Below are positions 47,601-57,213 of a stretch of DNA of 64,000 bases, piece by piece. The position numbers and the translations under genes are program-made. Origin of the DNA: Dipteronia dyeriana. Its lineage: Eukaryota > Streptophyta > Magnoliopsida > Sapindales > Sapindaceae. Positions within the stretch are counted from its first letter, which is position 1. Every line of letters starts with the position of its first letter. The stretch is taken from positions 5,207,094-5,271,093 of the forward strand of contig CM065302.1 in assembly GCA_032871835.1 (NCBI GenBank), read 5' to 3'. Below the pieces are notes generated by a model, which did no database searches, was not told the DNA's origin, and saw only the letters and a program-made list of their open reading frames with translations.

Positions 47601-48080
47601 TGTCGTGCAATCCCTTTTACCTGTTGCTATATCCCTTGGTTTTCAGTTGGCAACCCCCTTCCCCAATTGGCATCGTTGCGGTCTCCCAGCTTTTGATGGT
47701 TGTAAGTGTTTTTGTGATAACATTTTTTGTCAAGTAATTTTATAGACATTGCTATACTGAATAAGGATTCTGTACTTAAAACGTTACAAGTGATCAAGAT
47801 CCCTTGTCTTGCAGCTGAACATTTGCTCCGGACCAACATTGTTGACGACAAAGAAGGTTTCTTCATTGCTCTTTTTGTCCGAAACGACATGGTCAATGGT
47901 TGCAAAAAGCTTACTATAGAGAGACAAACTAAAGGAAATTTAAATGCAACAAAGAAAAACTATGTAGCGTTCATTCTTTTTAATAGAATATTTACGATGA
48001 TGTCACATTGTCCACGGAGGTCGGTAATCCTAAACACTAAAAACCGTTCTAGTGATTGTTTATTCCATGTAACGCTTTGA
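44700..48080 (+). pseudogene. NSUN5: NSUN5-like pseudogene, unit B
   Basis: Exons 4-13 are recognisable: 44700-44834, 44944-45029, 45356-45454, 45594-45647, 46286-46430, 46714-46767, 46932-47019, 47197-47280, 47540-47701 and 47815-48080. Exons 1-3 and the start codon are absent. DNA matching unit A stops at 44560 and resumes near 44633, so about 680 bp is replaced by some 72 bp of unrelated sequence. One G is missing at the exon 4 donor (CCTGTAGGT instead of CCTGGTAGGT), which shifts the frame at the next junction. An 8-bp deletion in exon 9 creates TGA at 46764-46766. Motifs DACSAPGNKT, DPSCSGSG and VYSTCS are still readable. It cannot make NSUN5; a transcript is possible. Confidence 0.95.
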
Positions 48081-48386
48081 CAATCTAAATTTTCAATCTT
48101 TTCATGTTTTTCACATAGCTAATATCATTTTTTCACGTCTACACTTCATTTCATATTTTTACTTAGAAAACCAACGAAACAAAACAAGAAGATCGTTAAA
48201 AATGAAGAAGCAAGATTGGCACTAGAACATAGTCTTCTGTACTCATAGTCAGTACACAACAGTCCTACAAGAAAATCATCAGCCTCACCTCACAGCCCCA
48301 CACAACAACAAAAAAAAAACCATTCTGTTCATATCCAAATTATTCATAGTAAATCATCAACATCCAAAGCCAATTGAGGTAAGTCT

Positions 48387-48858
48387 TCAAGCAATCTTGA
48401 CCTCAATGTTCTTGGGTTTCTTGGGCTGTGGAGGTGGCAGCTTCTACACGGTAACAGTGAGAACCCGTCTTGACAAATGGTAGAGATGGCATCGGTGTTA
48501 GCATTCTCAGGCAATGCGAGCTTCCTCATTAGCTTGCCAACCCTCCTCTCCATTCTCACATACTTGGCCCATTCTTTGTCTTCCTCTCTCTTCCGCTCTC
48601 CGCTGATGGTCAGCACATTGTCGTCCTCCACTTGCACCTTAATGTCTTCGGATTTCAATCCGGGCATATTGATGACGAAGACGTACAAGTTTGGATACTC
48701 CTTCACATCTGCCGTGCCGTCGTCGCCATTGCTTTTGCATCCCTAACGAACGCCTACGTCGGAGCATTGTATGGCTTGTCGATGTCCTCCGACGTGTCCA
48801 TCATGTTTCGGAGAGCAGAGTAAAACGGTGATTCCATACCCATCATTATGAAATCCAG
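48387..48858 (-). pseudogene. Class II small heat-shock protein pseudogene, unit B copy 1
   Basis: Counterpart of 19084-19561. The start codon is CTG in place of ATG (48856-48858). A TAG follows NAPT in the N-terminal arm, and changes near 48710-48722 break the frame before [16 protein letters not shown]. The alpha-crystallin core ([33 protein letters not shown]) is open. A 1-bp deletion near 48452 then shifts the C-terminus, so the usual TIEVKIA tail is out of frame. The upstream heat-shock element is decayed (GAAGTTCTAAGGAG). Confidence 0.92.
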
Positions 48859-49145
48859 TGATTATCTTTCTCTTATTTTCTTTGTTTGAAGATTGTTGTT
48901 TGTTTGTATTTCTGTGAAATCTGTGACGAATCGATTATTTTTGCTTGCTGTTGTTTTGAGTATATTTATAGTATGTGACAGTGGAAATATGGAAGTTCTA
49001 AGGAGAGAGAGTGATGGAACATTTGAGCAGTTTCCAAATGGTTCCATATTGATGGGTCCTGAAACCAAGTGGGACATATGTGTTTGAACCTGATCTATTT
49101 TCTATAACAAATCTACAAAACCATAGAACCATATAGACGAAACTA

Positions 49146-49158
49146 GAAACTTCACGAA
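49146..49158 (+). promoter_or_regulatory. Perfect heat-shock element of class I sHSP copy B1
   Basis: GAAACTTCACGAA fits GAAnnTTCnnGAA exactly. It precedes a tandemly duplicated promoter segment and the broken class I gene at 49562. Confidence 0.72.
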
Positions 49159-49180
49159 TGTAGTAAAGAGTCTCACCATA

Positions 49181-49572
49181 GCAAGTAACGACCAAACCGA
49201 AACGACACGAATATACCATAAATTTAGAATGCTCTTTAAAAATAACCAACTACTTTTCTCATTCAAAACCATTCAATGAAAATCGAAGTATCAAATTCTA
49301 ACTTGTAAGCTCCCAAATTCAAGTTCCATTGAAGATCAGCTCTAATTCTCTTATATTTTTTAACAATGGCGATAATGCAAGTAACGACCAAACCGAAACG
49401 ATACGAATATACAATAAATTTAAAATGCTCTTTATAAATAACCAATTACTTTTCTCATTCAAAACCATTCAATGAAAATCGAAGTATCAAATTCTAACTT
49501 GTAAGCTCCCAAATTCAAGTTCCATTGAAGATCGGCTCTAATTCTCTTATATTTTTAAACAATGGCGATAAT
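49181..49572 (+). repeat. 196-bp tandem duplication covering promoter and start of class I sHSP copy B1
   Basis: Units 49181-49376 and 49377-49572 run from GCAAGTAACGACCAAACCG through the leader to AACAATGGCGATAAT. The second unit keeps TTTATAAATA (49431-49440); the first has TTTAAAAATA instead. An out-of-place ATG is therefore repeated upstream. Unit A has a single copy. Confidence 0.9.
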
Positions 49573-49960
49573 GATTCCAAGCTTCTTCGGAAATCAACGT
49601 AACAACAACAGCCTCTTTGATCCCTTCTCTTTCAACGTTTGAGACTCTTTTAAGGACATTCGTTTATGTTCAATTTCTTCTCAGTTTCCTCAAGAAACCT
49701 CCGATTTTGTTAACACTCGTGCGGACTGGAAGGAGACCTCAGATGCCCACATGTTCAAGGCGGATCTTTCGTGGCTGAAGAAGGAGGAAGTCAAGGTGGA
49801 GGTCAAAGACAACAGGGTGCTTCTGATTAGTGGAGAGAGGAATGTGGAAAAGGAAGACAAGAACGACACTTGACATCGCGTGGAGCGTAGCAATGGCAAG
49901 TTTTCGAGAAGATTCAGACTGCCGAAGAATGTGAAGATGGATCGGATTAAAGCTGTAGTT
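49562..49960 (+). pseudogene. Class I small heat-shock protein pseudogene, unit B copy 1
   Basis: Counterpart of 20059-20450: MAIMIPSFFGNQRNNNSLFD, then [37 protein letters not shown] and [17 protein letters not shown]. It shares with unit A the TGA in place of the Trp after the N-terminal arm, the TGA in DT.HRV, and the loss of the C-terminal third. It does not have unit A's extra stop after VKM. It was broken before the array was duplicated. Confidence 0.93.
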
Positions 49961-50546
49961 ACAATTTTAGTAACAATTTCATTTCCCATTGTTTTGATAA
50001 TTTGATTTAAGAAAGAGTGGAGATTGAGAGAGAGCCATAAAAAAAATACCTTTAAAAGCCCAAAAATGAAAAGGCTCAAACATCATCCACTCTTTAGGTT
50101 CCAAATTGTTTCGATAAAAAATAAAAATTGATTCCAAATTGTCTTTTAGTTGCCTCAATTGGATTTGAAATTTGATGCTGTACTATAAATAAAAATGTGT
50201 AGAAGATCCTTGGGAATTGTCGAATTGGGATTGCTCCCATTGAAAATATTCCCATTGAAGAATAGCTTCTGTAGTTCGGTTTAGCTTTCAAGGCTATAGA
50301 TTCAAAGAACAGCTTCGAATTGAAGAACATCTTCTGACTGCAGAACAGCTTCCAAGTTCAAAAATTTTCAATAGGCCTTTCTGCAGAAAATGGCTCCAAA
50401 TCATGGATAGATGATGAAGCTATCATAACCGCTGTCACAAACTCAAATTTAAATGTAGAAACCAAACAAATTTCATTTTAGTTCCATTCTTCACAATCTC
50501 ACATTCTTTGATTGTAAAATCACTCACAAAAATCTGTAATTTTAGA
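49961..50546. other. Spacer downstream of class I copy B1
   Basis: AT-rich spacer. A stretch with repeated GAACAGCTTC/GAAGAATAGCTTC words lies near 50250-50350. From about 50436 it resembles 24938-25060 and leads into an NSUN5 fragment. No gene was found. Confidence 0.5.
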
Positions 50547-50716
50547 ATATGCACCATCTTGTAAAATTTGTTTTCATGTCGAGTTTCACTCAAGATTTTA
50601 TCTTTACTACATCTCCACGTCTGTAGTTAGCTTTGGGTGTTAATTCTTCAAAGTAATCACTGCTACACCAGATTCCAAAACAAATTTTCTCATTACAACA
50701 TTCTATCATCGAACTG
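50547..50716 (+). other. NSUN5 exon 11/intron 11 fragment between sHSP copies, unit B
   Basis: ATGCACCATCTTGTAAAATT, TTTTCATGTCGAGTTTCACT, TCTGTAGTTAGCTTTGGGTG, GCTACACCAGAT and TTTTCTCATTACAACATTCT follow in the same order as the end of exon 11 and start of intron 11 of NSUN5-A (about 17947-18115). It is a gene fragment without coding capacity, left from an earlier duplication. Unit A lost it by deletion. Confidence 0.85.
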
Positions 50717-51152
50717 AGTTTGTGGGACACATACGAGAAACTGTGCAGATGCAGCAGCTCTCAAGCTCACAAACATTTTTATCTAGCGATTAATATCAGT
50801 TGATTTTTTTAGGAATGTCTCCAAATCTCCAATATATAATTAAATTCCCCTGCAACTTGTCGCAGAGCGATGCTCGATGCTAGTCACATGTTTTCAGTGA
50901 TGAATTGCTTATGATAGAAGTGAAATCATAAAATGATGCAAAGCAAGAAGAAATTAAAAAGAAACAAGTTTGGCACTAAAACATAGGCTTCATTAACAAC
51001 ATTTACTACACAACGCAACCATTAGAAAACCATCAGATGACACCATAATTTTCAAACAAGAACAACCCTAAACAAACACATCATTCTCGTGCTCTCATGT
51101 CCAAATTATCCATAATAAAGCATCAAAAATCAAATCCAATCGAGACAACTGT

Positions 51153-51623
51153 TCAAGCAATCTTGACCTCAATAGTCTTGGGCTTCTTAGGCTCCGGAGG
51201 TGGCAGCTTCGCCACCGTAACAGTGAGCACCCCGTCTCGACAAACGGCAGAGATGGAATCAGTGTTAGCATTCTCAGGCAGCACGAATTTCCTCATGAAC
51301 TTGCGAACCCTCCTCTCCATTCTCACATACTTGGCCCCTTCTTTCTCTTCATCTCTCTTCCTCTCTCCGCTGATGGTCAGCACATTGTCGTCCTCCACCT
51401 GCACCTTGATGTCCCCGGATTTCAGTCCGGGCATGTCGATGACGAAGACGTACGAGCTCGGATACTCCTTCACATCCGCCGGCGTCGCAGCCATCGCTTT
51501 GGCATCCCTCACGAATGTCCGCGTCGGAGCATTATAGGACTTGTCGGTGTCCTCCGATGTGTCCATCATGTGTTGGAGAGTAGACAATAGTGTTGAGTCC
51601 ATGCCCATGATTCTGAAATCCAT
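51153..51623 (-). CDS. Cytosolic class II small heat-shock protein, intact
   Basis: A 156-residue open frame starts [20 protein letters not shown] and ends KTIEVKIA. The alpha-crystallin domain runs from about residue 45 ([20 protein letters not shown]) through [20 protein letters not shown] and [15 protein letters not shown] to [17 protein letters not shown]. The C-terminal IEV is the I-x-V motif that docks between subunits. Length and order match plant cytosolic class II proteins (about 17.5 kDa), heat-induced ATP-independent chaperones that hold unfolding proteins in oligomers (family knowledge). It is the only clearly intact sHSP in the window. Its unit A twin (21033-21503) differs by a nonsense codon. 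Confidence 0.96.
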   Translation of the reverse strand: MDFRIMGMDSTLLSTLQHMMDTSEDTDKSYNAPTRTFVRDAKAMAATPADVKEYPSSYVFVIDMPGLKSGDIKVQVEDDNVLTISGERKRDEEKEGAKYVRMERRVRKFMRKFVLPENANTDSISAVCRDGVLTVTVAKLPPPEPKKPKTIEVKIA

Positions 51624-51739
51624 GATGACCTTCCTCTTCCTCTTCTTTTCTTTGTTAGAAAAATATTGTTTGTTTGTATTGACGTGAAATCGATGACGAA
51701 ATCGAATGCTTTTGCTTGCTACTGTAAGCGTTCAGGGTG

Positions 51740-51820
51740 TATTTGTAGTATGTGGTGGGTGCTTGAAACATGAAAGTTCTAGAGAGTGATGGAACTTTTG
51801 GGCAGTTTCCAGGAGGTTCC
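51740..51820 (-). promoter_or_regulatory. Heat-shock promoter of the intact class II sHSP
   Basis: Two heat-shock elements lie upstream on the minus strand: GAAAGTTCTAGAG (51772-51784) and TTTCCAGGAGGTTCC (51806-51820; GGAACCTCCTGGAAA on the minus strand). Between them and the gene, a TATA-like CTACAAATAC (minus) occupies about 51740-51749. This is consistent with heat induction. Confidence 0.72.
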
Positions 51821-51849
51821 ATGGTGATGATGGGCACCAAACTAAGTGG

Positions 51850-52957
51850 ACCAGATATTTTTGAGCATGATCCATTTACTAAAGAATTAGTGATATTTCC
51901 AACCTACATTAGAGATCGTCGCGACCTCCTATAAAAGAAGATTTTGAAAATTAGTCTCGGGTAATTGATAATAAGTTTTGAGTAGTTGGAAATAAGTCTC
52001 AGGTAGTTGGAAGTAAGTTTTGAATAGCTGGTTATAAATCTCACCTAGCAACAAGTCTCTGGTATTTGGAAATAAGTCACGGGTAACTGACAATAAATCT
52101 CGGGTGACCTATCCGAGAATTATTGCAGAGACTTATTTTCAAATTTGGGTTTTTTATCTTCTTTTTCATCGACCACCAACTGAGGTTGACTACAATAGAG
52201 GTTTTTTCGACCTCCATTTGAGATCTATCCGACCTTCATTGATTCCTTGATACAAAATAGAGGAGAGAGAGAGAATTAAAAAAAATGAAAAGTAAAAATA
52301 TAAGTGAGAGTATTTTAGTCACATTACATACTTTTGTGCTAAAAAACATATAATTAATAATTTGGTGATAGTCCACAAAACCAACCATATTTGGTGCGAT
52401 TTCCCTTTGTTCCCTCTTAAAAATTTTATATATTTTTAAATTATATTATCTTTAAATTAATTTATTAATATTTTAATTATAATAAATAATAATTTTTTTA
52501 ACTATTTTAATAGTGGACTAACTAAACCAAATTAAAAAAAAGGAAGCAAATAAAATAAAATTAATAAAGAAAAAATAAAAATCCAAACCAAGAAATGGGT
52601 GAACTTCTTACCATGGGTTTTAAAAATTAAAATGGACCCTTCACTCTAGATGGAAAAAAAATGGGAGAAAGCAGGCACTTTGCTAACATATAATAATAAT
52701 AATAATAATAATAATTTTATGTAATAATTATGTTAATTTCATTTGTTTATTCAAATTTCACACGTTTCTCATTTTCATTTCTCTCTCTTTCATTTCTTTA
52801 TCTCGCATCACATCAAGCACATGAACAAATGATTCATGCTCAATTTATTAAACAATTACAAATGAACGAAATAGGAAAAAACCAGAAAAGAAATTAGATT
52901 ACCCCTTCTAGCACCTATCATAAGAAGCCTTGCAATGAAAGAAGCTATATGTTGAGA

Positions 52958-53001
<44 letters not shown>

Positions 53002-53306
53002 ATTTAAAATATTTTAAAATTTATTTATTTATAATATTTTTAAAATTAAAATAGTATATTTGATAATATGTAGGGTGTGATTACAATTTTTATACAGTTT
53101 TTAAAGGGTATAAATATCATGATCTCCCACTATAACAAAAGCATAGAATCTCATGGACGAAATTAAAAACTTCACGAAAGCCGGAATTATTGGGCGCCAA
53201 AAAAAAAAAACCTTTGGTTACTGGTGTAAGTGGGATATATTTGTTTGAACCTGATCCATATCTTATAACAAAACTACAAAAGCATAGTACATTTTAGACG
53301 AAATTA
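51850..53306. other. AT-rich spacer upstream of the intact class II sHSP gene
   Basis: Contains a run of diverged 10-20 bp words such as AATAAGTCTCGGGTA (about 51955-52110), a TAA microsatellite (52690-52716) and a TA run (52966-53000). Unit A's equivalent is longer because of a local tandem duplication. No gene was found. Confidence 0.55.
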
Positions 53307-53319
53307 GAAACTTCGTGAA
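53307..53319 (+). promoter_or_regulatory. Perfect heat-shock element of class I sHSP copy B2
   Basis: GAAACTTCGTGAA fits GAAnnTTCnnGAA exactly. The TATA position near 53394-53403 reads TTTTAAATAACC and is weaker than in the other class I copies. Confidence 0.72.
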
Positions 53320-53524
53320 TGTACTATAGATACTCATGTTAGCAAGTAATGACCAAACCGAAACGGCATGAAAATACCAGAAACTTCGAATGCTCCTTTT
53401 AAATAACCAATAGCTTTCCTTTTCTCATTCAAAACTATTCGGTGAAAATCAAAGCATTAAATTCTTAGCCACCAAATTCAAGTTCCATTGAAGCTCAACT
53501 CTGGTTATCTGAGAATTTTTAACA

Positions 53525-53996
53525 ATGGCGATGATTCCAAGCTTCTTCAGAAATCAACGCAACAACAACCACTTCTATCCCTTCTATTTCGACATTTGGG
53601 GCCCTTTAAATGAATTTCGTTTCCCTTTCATTTCCTCTCATCAGTTTTCTCAAGAAACCTCTGGTTTTGTCAGCACCTACATGGACTGGAAGGAGACCCC
53701 AGAAGCCCATGTGATCAAGCAGATCTTCCAGGGATGAAGAAGAAGGAAGTCAAGGTGGAGGTCAAGACGACATGGTGCTACTTATTAGCAGAGAGAGGAA
53801 TGCGGAAAAGGAAGACAAGAACGACACTTGGCATGGCGTGGAGCATAACAGTGGCAAGTTTTCGAGGAGATTCAGACTGCCAGAGAATGTGAAGATGGAT
53901 CAGATTAAAGCTTTTATGGAGAATGATGTTCTCACTGTCACTGTTCCCAAACAAAAAGCGAAGAAACCAAGGTCAAGGCAATTGAAGTCTCTTTGA
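53525..53996 (+). pseudogene. Class I small heat-shock protein pseudogene, unit B copy 2
   Basis: It starts MAMIPSFFRNQRNNNHFYPF and reads to [12 protein letters not shown]. There a missing base (AAGCAG for AAGGCGG) shifts the frame and ends translation at residue 70. A further single-base deletion lies in the VKVEVKDD region. From 53772 the frame reopens with [40 protein letters not shown] and [14 protein letters not shown], and is disturbed again just before the end. The lesions differ from unit A copy 2 (24020-24519). Confidence 0.93.
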
Positions 53997-54404
53997 GACT
54001 TAAGATTAGACTGGCTGTTTTTCTTGCAAGTGTTTGATGTTATTGGGGGATGTATTTTTCTACGTAAGTGATGAGTTTGCTTAATGTATTGTAAATCTGA
54101 TTTCAAAAATTGAAATAAAACTGTTTGGAGTTAAAATTTTATTTTCATTAGGGGGAGAGAGAGAGAGCCATAAAAAGACTGCAATTAAAGCCCAAACAGA
54201 ATCCACTCTTTTAATTCCAAATAGTTTTGATGAAAAATGACATTGATTCCAAATTGTATTTCGACTGTCTCAGTTGGTTTGAATTTTGATGTTTTACTAT
54301 ATAAATAAAAAAAATTAGGGTATGGTCAAATAACAAGCAACCTTTCTTGTGAGTGCTTAGGTAAGTTCAATTCCTGGATCAAATTATATTGATTTTAAAG
54401 AAAC

Positions 54405-54640
54405 TGTGGTCATAAACTCAATTTTAAATGTCTAAAGTAACCAAATAAATCTTAGTTCAGTTCTTTTCAAACTCACGTTCTTTATAAAATGTAATTGATT
54501 TTAAAATCACTCATAAAAGTTTGTAAGTTTGGAACATGCCACTAACTTGCAGTTTTTTTTTTATTGAGCAAGATTTTATTTTTACTAGATATTCAAGTTA
54601 AGAGTCTGTAAGTTGATCATTACTGTACCAGAATAATTTT
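54405..54640. other. Old NSUN5 intron-11-like fragment, unit B
   Basis: Counterpart of 24938-25165, downstream of class I copy B2. It shares GAACATGCCACTAACTTGCA, GAGCAAGATTTTATTTTTAC and TCTGTAAGTTGATCA with the NSUN5 exon 11/intron 11 order. Confidence 0.55.
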
Positions 54641-54752
54641 TTTTAGGGAAATTTTCACTAAAGTACCTCCACCTTTGTTAAAATTACCATTAGATTGCAC
54701 TTTTACAAATCTGGCAAATGAACTCCTTTGATCAAACGTTAACCATTGTGGT

Positions 54753-55204
54753 TAGAGGTGTCAAAGAGGCGGGTTGGCCTGTTACTGTTCGAACCCCAAA
54801 ACTCATTTGAGATGTAGTGCTTCAATCTCCACTGAGCCAAACTCATTTACTTGACATATTTGGAACATTTAACTATAAATAAGATACTTAAAAATCAATA
54901 AATACACAGATCAGATCAGACATACTTAAATTCTGTTATTCTTATTTTTCTTTTTTATTTTAACTTAAAATGATATTTATCTAAATATACATTTAAATAT
55001 GTATATATATTTAATATAATAATAATTTACTATGTGGGCTGGATTTTTCAGGTTTAGACCCGGTTAAGCCCTTATAGTAATTTATAAAAGCTCAGCCCTT
55101 GTTCGGGCTTTGGGATATTAATCCCAGACCACGTTAGGACTATCTACAGTACTAAGCCGAACCTGGACTGGGCTCGGGTCGGTCCAACCTTTTTGACACC
55201 TCTA
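54753..55204. mobile_element. hAT-like MITE in the Tat-like LTR, unit B
   Basis: 452 bp with ends TAGAGGTGTCAAAGAGG and CCTTTTTGACACCTCTA, flanked by 8-bp repeats ATTGTGGT (54745-54752) and ATTCTGGT (55205-55212). Unit A holds the same insertion (25285-27423) enlarged by a nested Mutator-like element. Confidence 0.88.
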
Positions 55205-55212
55205 ATTCTGGT

Positions 55213-55823
55213 AGTCAAAAATGACTTATGGGCCCTACGTTTAAAGCCCATTGACGATTTCGGGTCGACCTATCAGAATTACCATTTGACATGGTCACTC
55301 ACCTGCTTCAATTGAACCACTGAAATCATGGATAACACTTTACTAGTTTAAACTGGTAAAATGATGATAAGATCCCTTGATATCCGGTCAGGATTTCAAG
55401 GATATTCCCCAAGAGTTCCCCAACATCCACATGGTTCTGGGAATTCTATAAATAAGACCATTCCCTCACTGAAAAGGGATTATGATCTTTCTTTACATCG
55501 TTAAAGCTTTTGTGACCTGAAACTCTGTCAAAATATAAACTCCGACCACCAAAATACTCCCATTAGATAAATTTCAATCACTTATATTTTTTTCGCTCAG
55601 CCCAAACGTACATAAGGCCTAAAGATCCAACACCTTAGTCTTTTCTTTCTTCCTCTCATTTTTCTTGTTTGTTTTCATCTTTTTTTTCACAGGTTTTCAA
55701 AGCAGTCGACGAATTCGATTCGATTGATTAGACCAAGTTGCTTAGGTTTAACTCGAGTCCGACCCGACTTAACCCATTCTAATTGTAGATTCGACCATCT
55801 ACAGTTTGGCACCTACCGTGGGG
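55213..55823 (+). mobile_element. Tat-like LTR and primer-binding site, unit B
   Basis: The LTR has a TATA-like TTCTATAAATAAGACC (about 55445-55462), a long pyrimidine tract and an end at ATCTACA (55803). The primer site TTGGCACCTACCGTGGGGC follows at about 55806-55823, a form common in Tat/Athila-type elements. The LTR start probably lies just left of the hAT-like insert, where TGTGGT would join AGTCAAAAATG. Confidence 0.7.
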
Positions 55824-55875
55824 CCTATTGCAGCTTTAAAGTGGAACCAATTAAATCGAAAGAACGACTTCCAAA

Positions 55876-56660
55876 ATGTCAAGAGATGGAAACCCACTTA
55901 TTGTTGAGGAGTAGATTGTAGTGTTGACCGCCCGTATGGCTACGAATGATGAAAAAATGCAGGGACTCGAAGCAGAAAATGCTGTGGTTTGGACTCGAAA
56001 CATTGAACTGCATGCCATAATCGATGGGGCACTCAACAATGTGACAATTGAACTCCCAATCCTAGCAGTCAATTACCAATAAAGTGCTGATTGGACGACT
56101 CTGATCGCATCAGCGGATCCTCAAAACCCAGAAGCGAACGCCAACCAAGGCATGACACAGATTGTTTGAGCTGAAACAGTTCTGCTCAATACGTAGATCT
56201 AGTAGGAAATGCCATATCCACCAAACCCAATTGTCGACCCACAACATGAGAATGTTTTCAGGACCCATGTATTACTTCAGTCGACACCGAAAGTGGTAAA
56301 ATCGAATCCCAGTTTGTATTTATTTGTTGACCCTGAACTTTCTTAAAGGTTTGAAAAGATAGAAGCCCTAATTTAGAGGATCCCATGAGTTCCAACACCC
56401 ATTAAAAAAAGCGCAGTGAACAGCTTTGCAGATTCGTTGTTCGTCGATGCAATAGCATTGATTGAAATGCCTTAAAAGTTCAGCTTCCCCAACATGAAGC
56501 AATTTGAAGGCATAACAAATCCAGACAACCACATCGCTCAGTACAAACAAAGAATGTTCACTGCAGTGATTCCACATGACCTTAGAGAAACGTGCAAGTG
56601 TAAAGCGTTCACATCCAGCCTTAGTGGCCCCGCCCTACAATGGTATACTAATTAACCTAA
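55876..56660 (+). pseudogene. Tat-like gag remnant, unit B
   Basis: An ATG at 55876 reads MSRDGNPLIVEE and then a stop. Later frames give a coiled Glu/Ala/Asn-rich stretch and, at about 56493-56645, the capsid signature QFEGITNPDNHIAQYKQRMF followed by KCKAFTSSLSGPALQWY, as in plant gypsy gag. There are stops and frame changes throughout. Confidence 0.8.
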
Positions 56661-57213
56661 CAATTCGACTATTATTATTGGTAAAATTCGGAAGGATGAC
56701 ACATCAACATGATTTTCGGGATTCATGGAAATTAGATATGACGTGTCACTAAAATTCAACTGAGCTAAGCCAACCTAAGTTGGCTAAAGATAACATCATG
56801 ACGTCTGGTCAGGGTTACCTAGATGGTCGGGTGGAAACTACTCAACTAAGGTAATTAGATTGACCAAACAAAGATGATCCGGTCGGGATAACCAAAATGG
56901 TCGAGTCAAGACCTCCGGTCGGGATAAAGTAACTGGTTACGGGTAAAAAGAGTTTGGTCGGGTCGACAGATCGTCGACTGGATGACACGTGGACAACTCT
57001 GGTTGATGGTTAGCTGAACGACACGTGGACAACATCAAGTCCAGTACAACTGCAACTCAGATACATGGCTAACAAGTCTCATTCAAACAAGGTATCCCAA
57101 CAAACCAGAGTTTCACTAAACTCCAAGACGTCACAACGACTCCAACAAGTCAGAGTTTCACTAAACCTCAATAAATTTTCTTACTTTTACACCAAGAATT
57201 ATGGTTTTATGTT
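56661..57213. other. Degenerate retroelement DNA
   Basis: Repeated GGTCGGG..AA-type words (56800-56960) and direct repeats of CAACAAACCAGAGTTTCACT/CAACAAGTCAGAGTTTCACT (about 57100-57165). It is probably the remainder of gag; no frame is readable. Confidence 0.4.
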
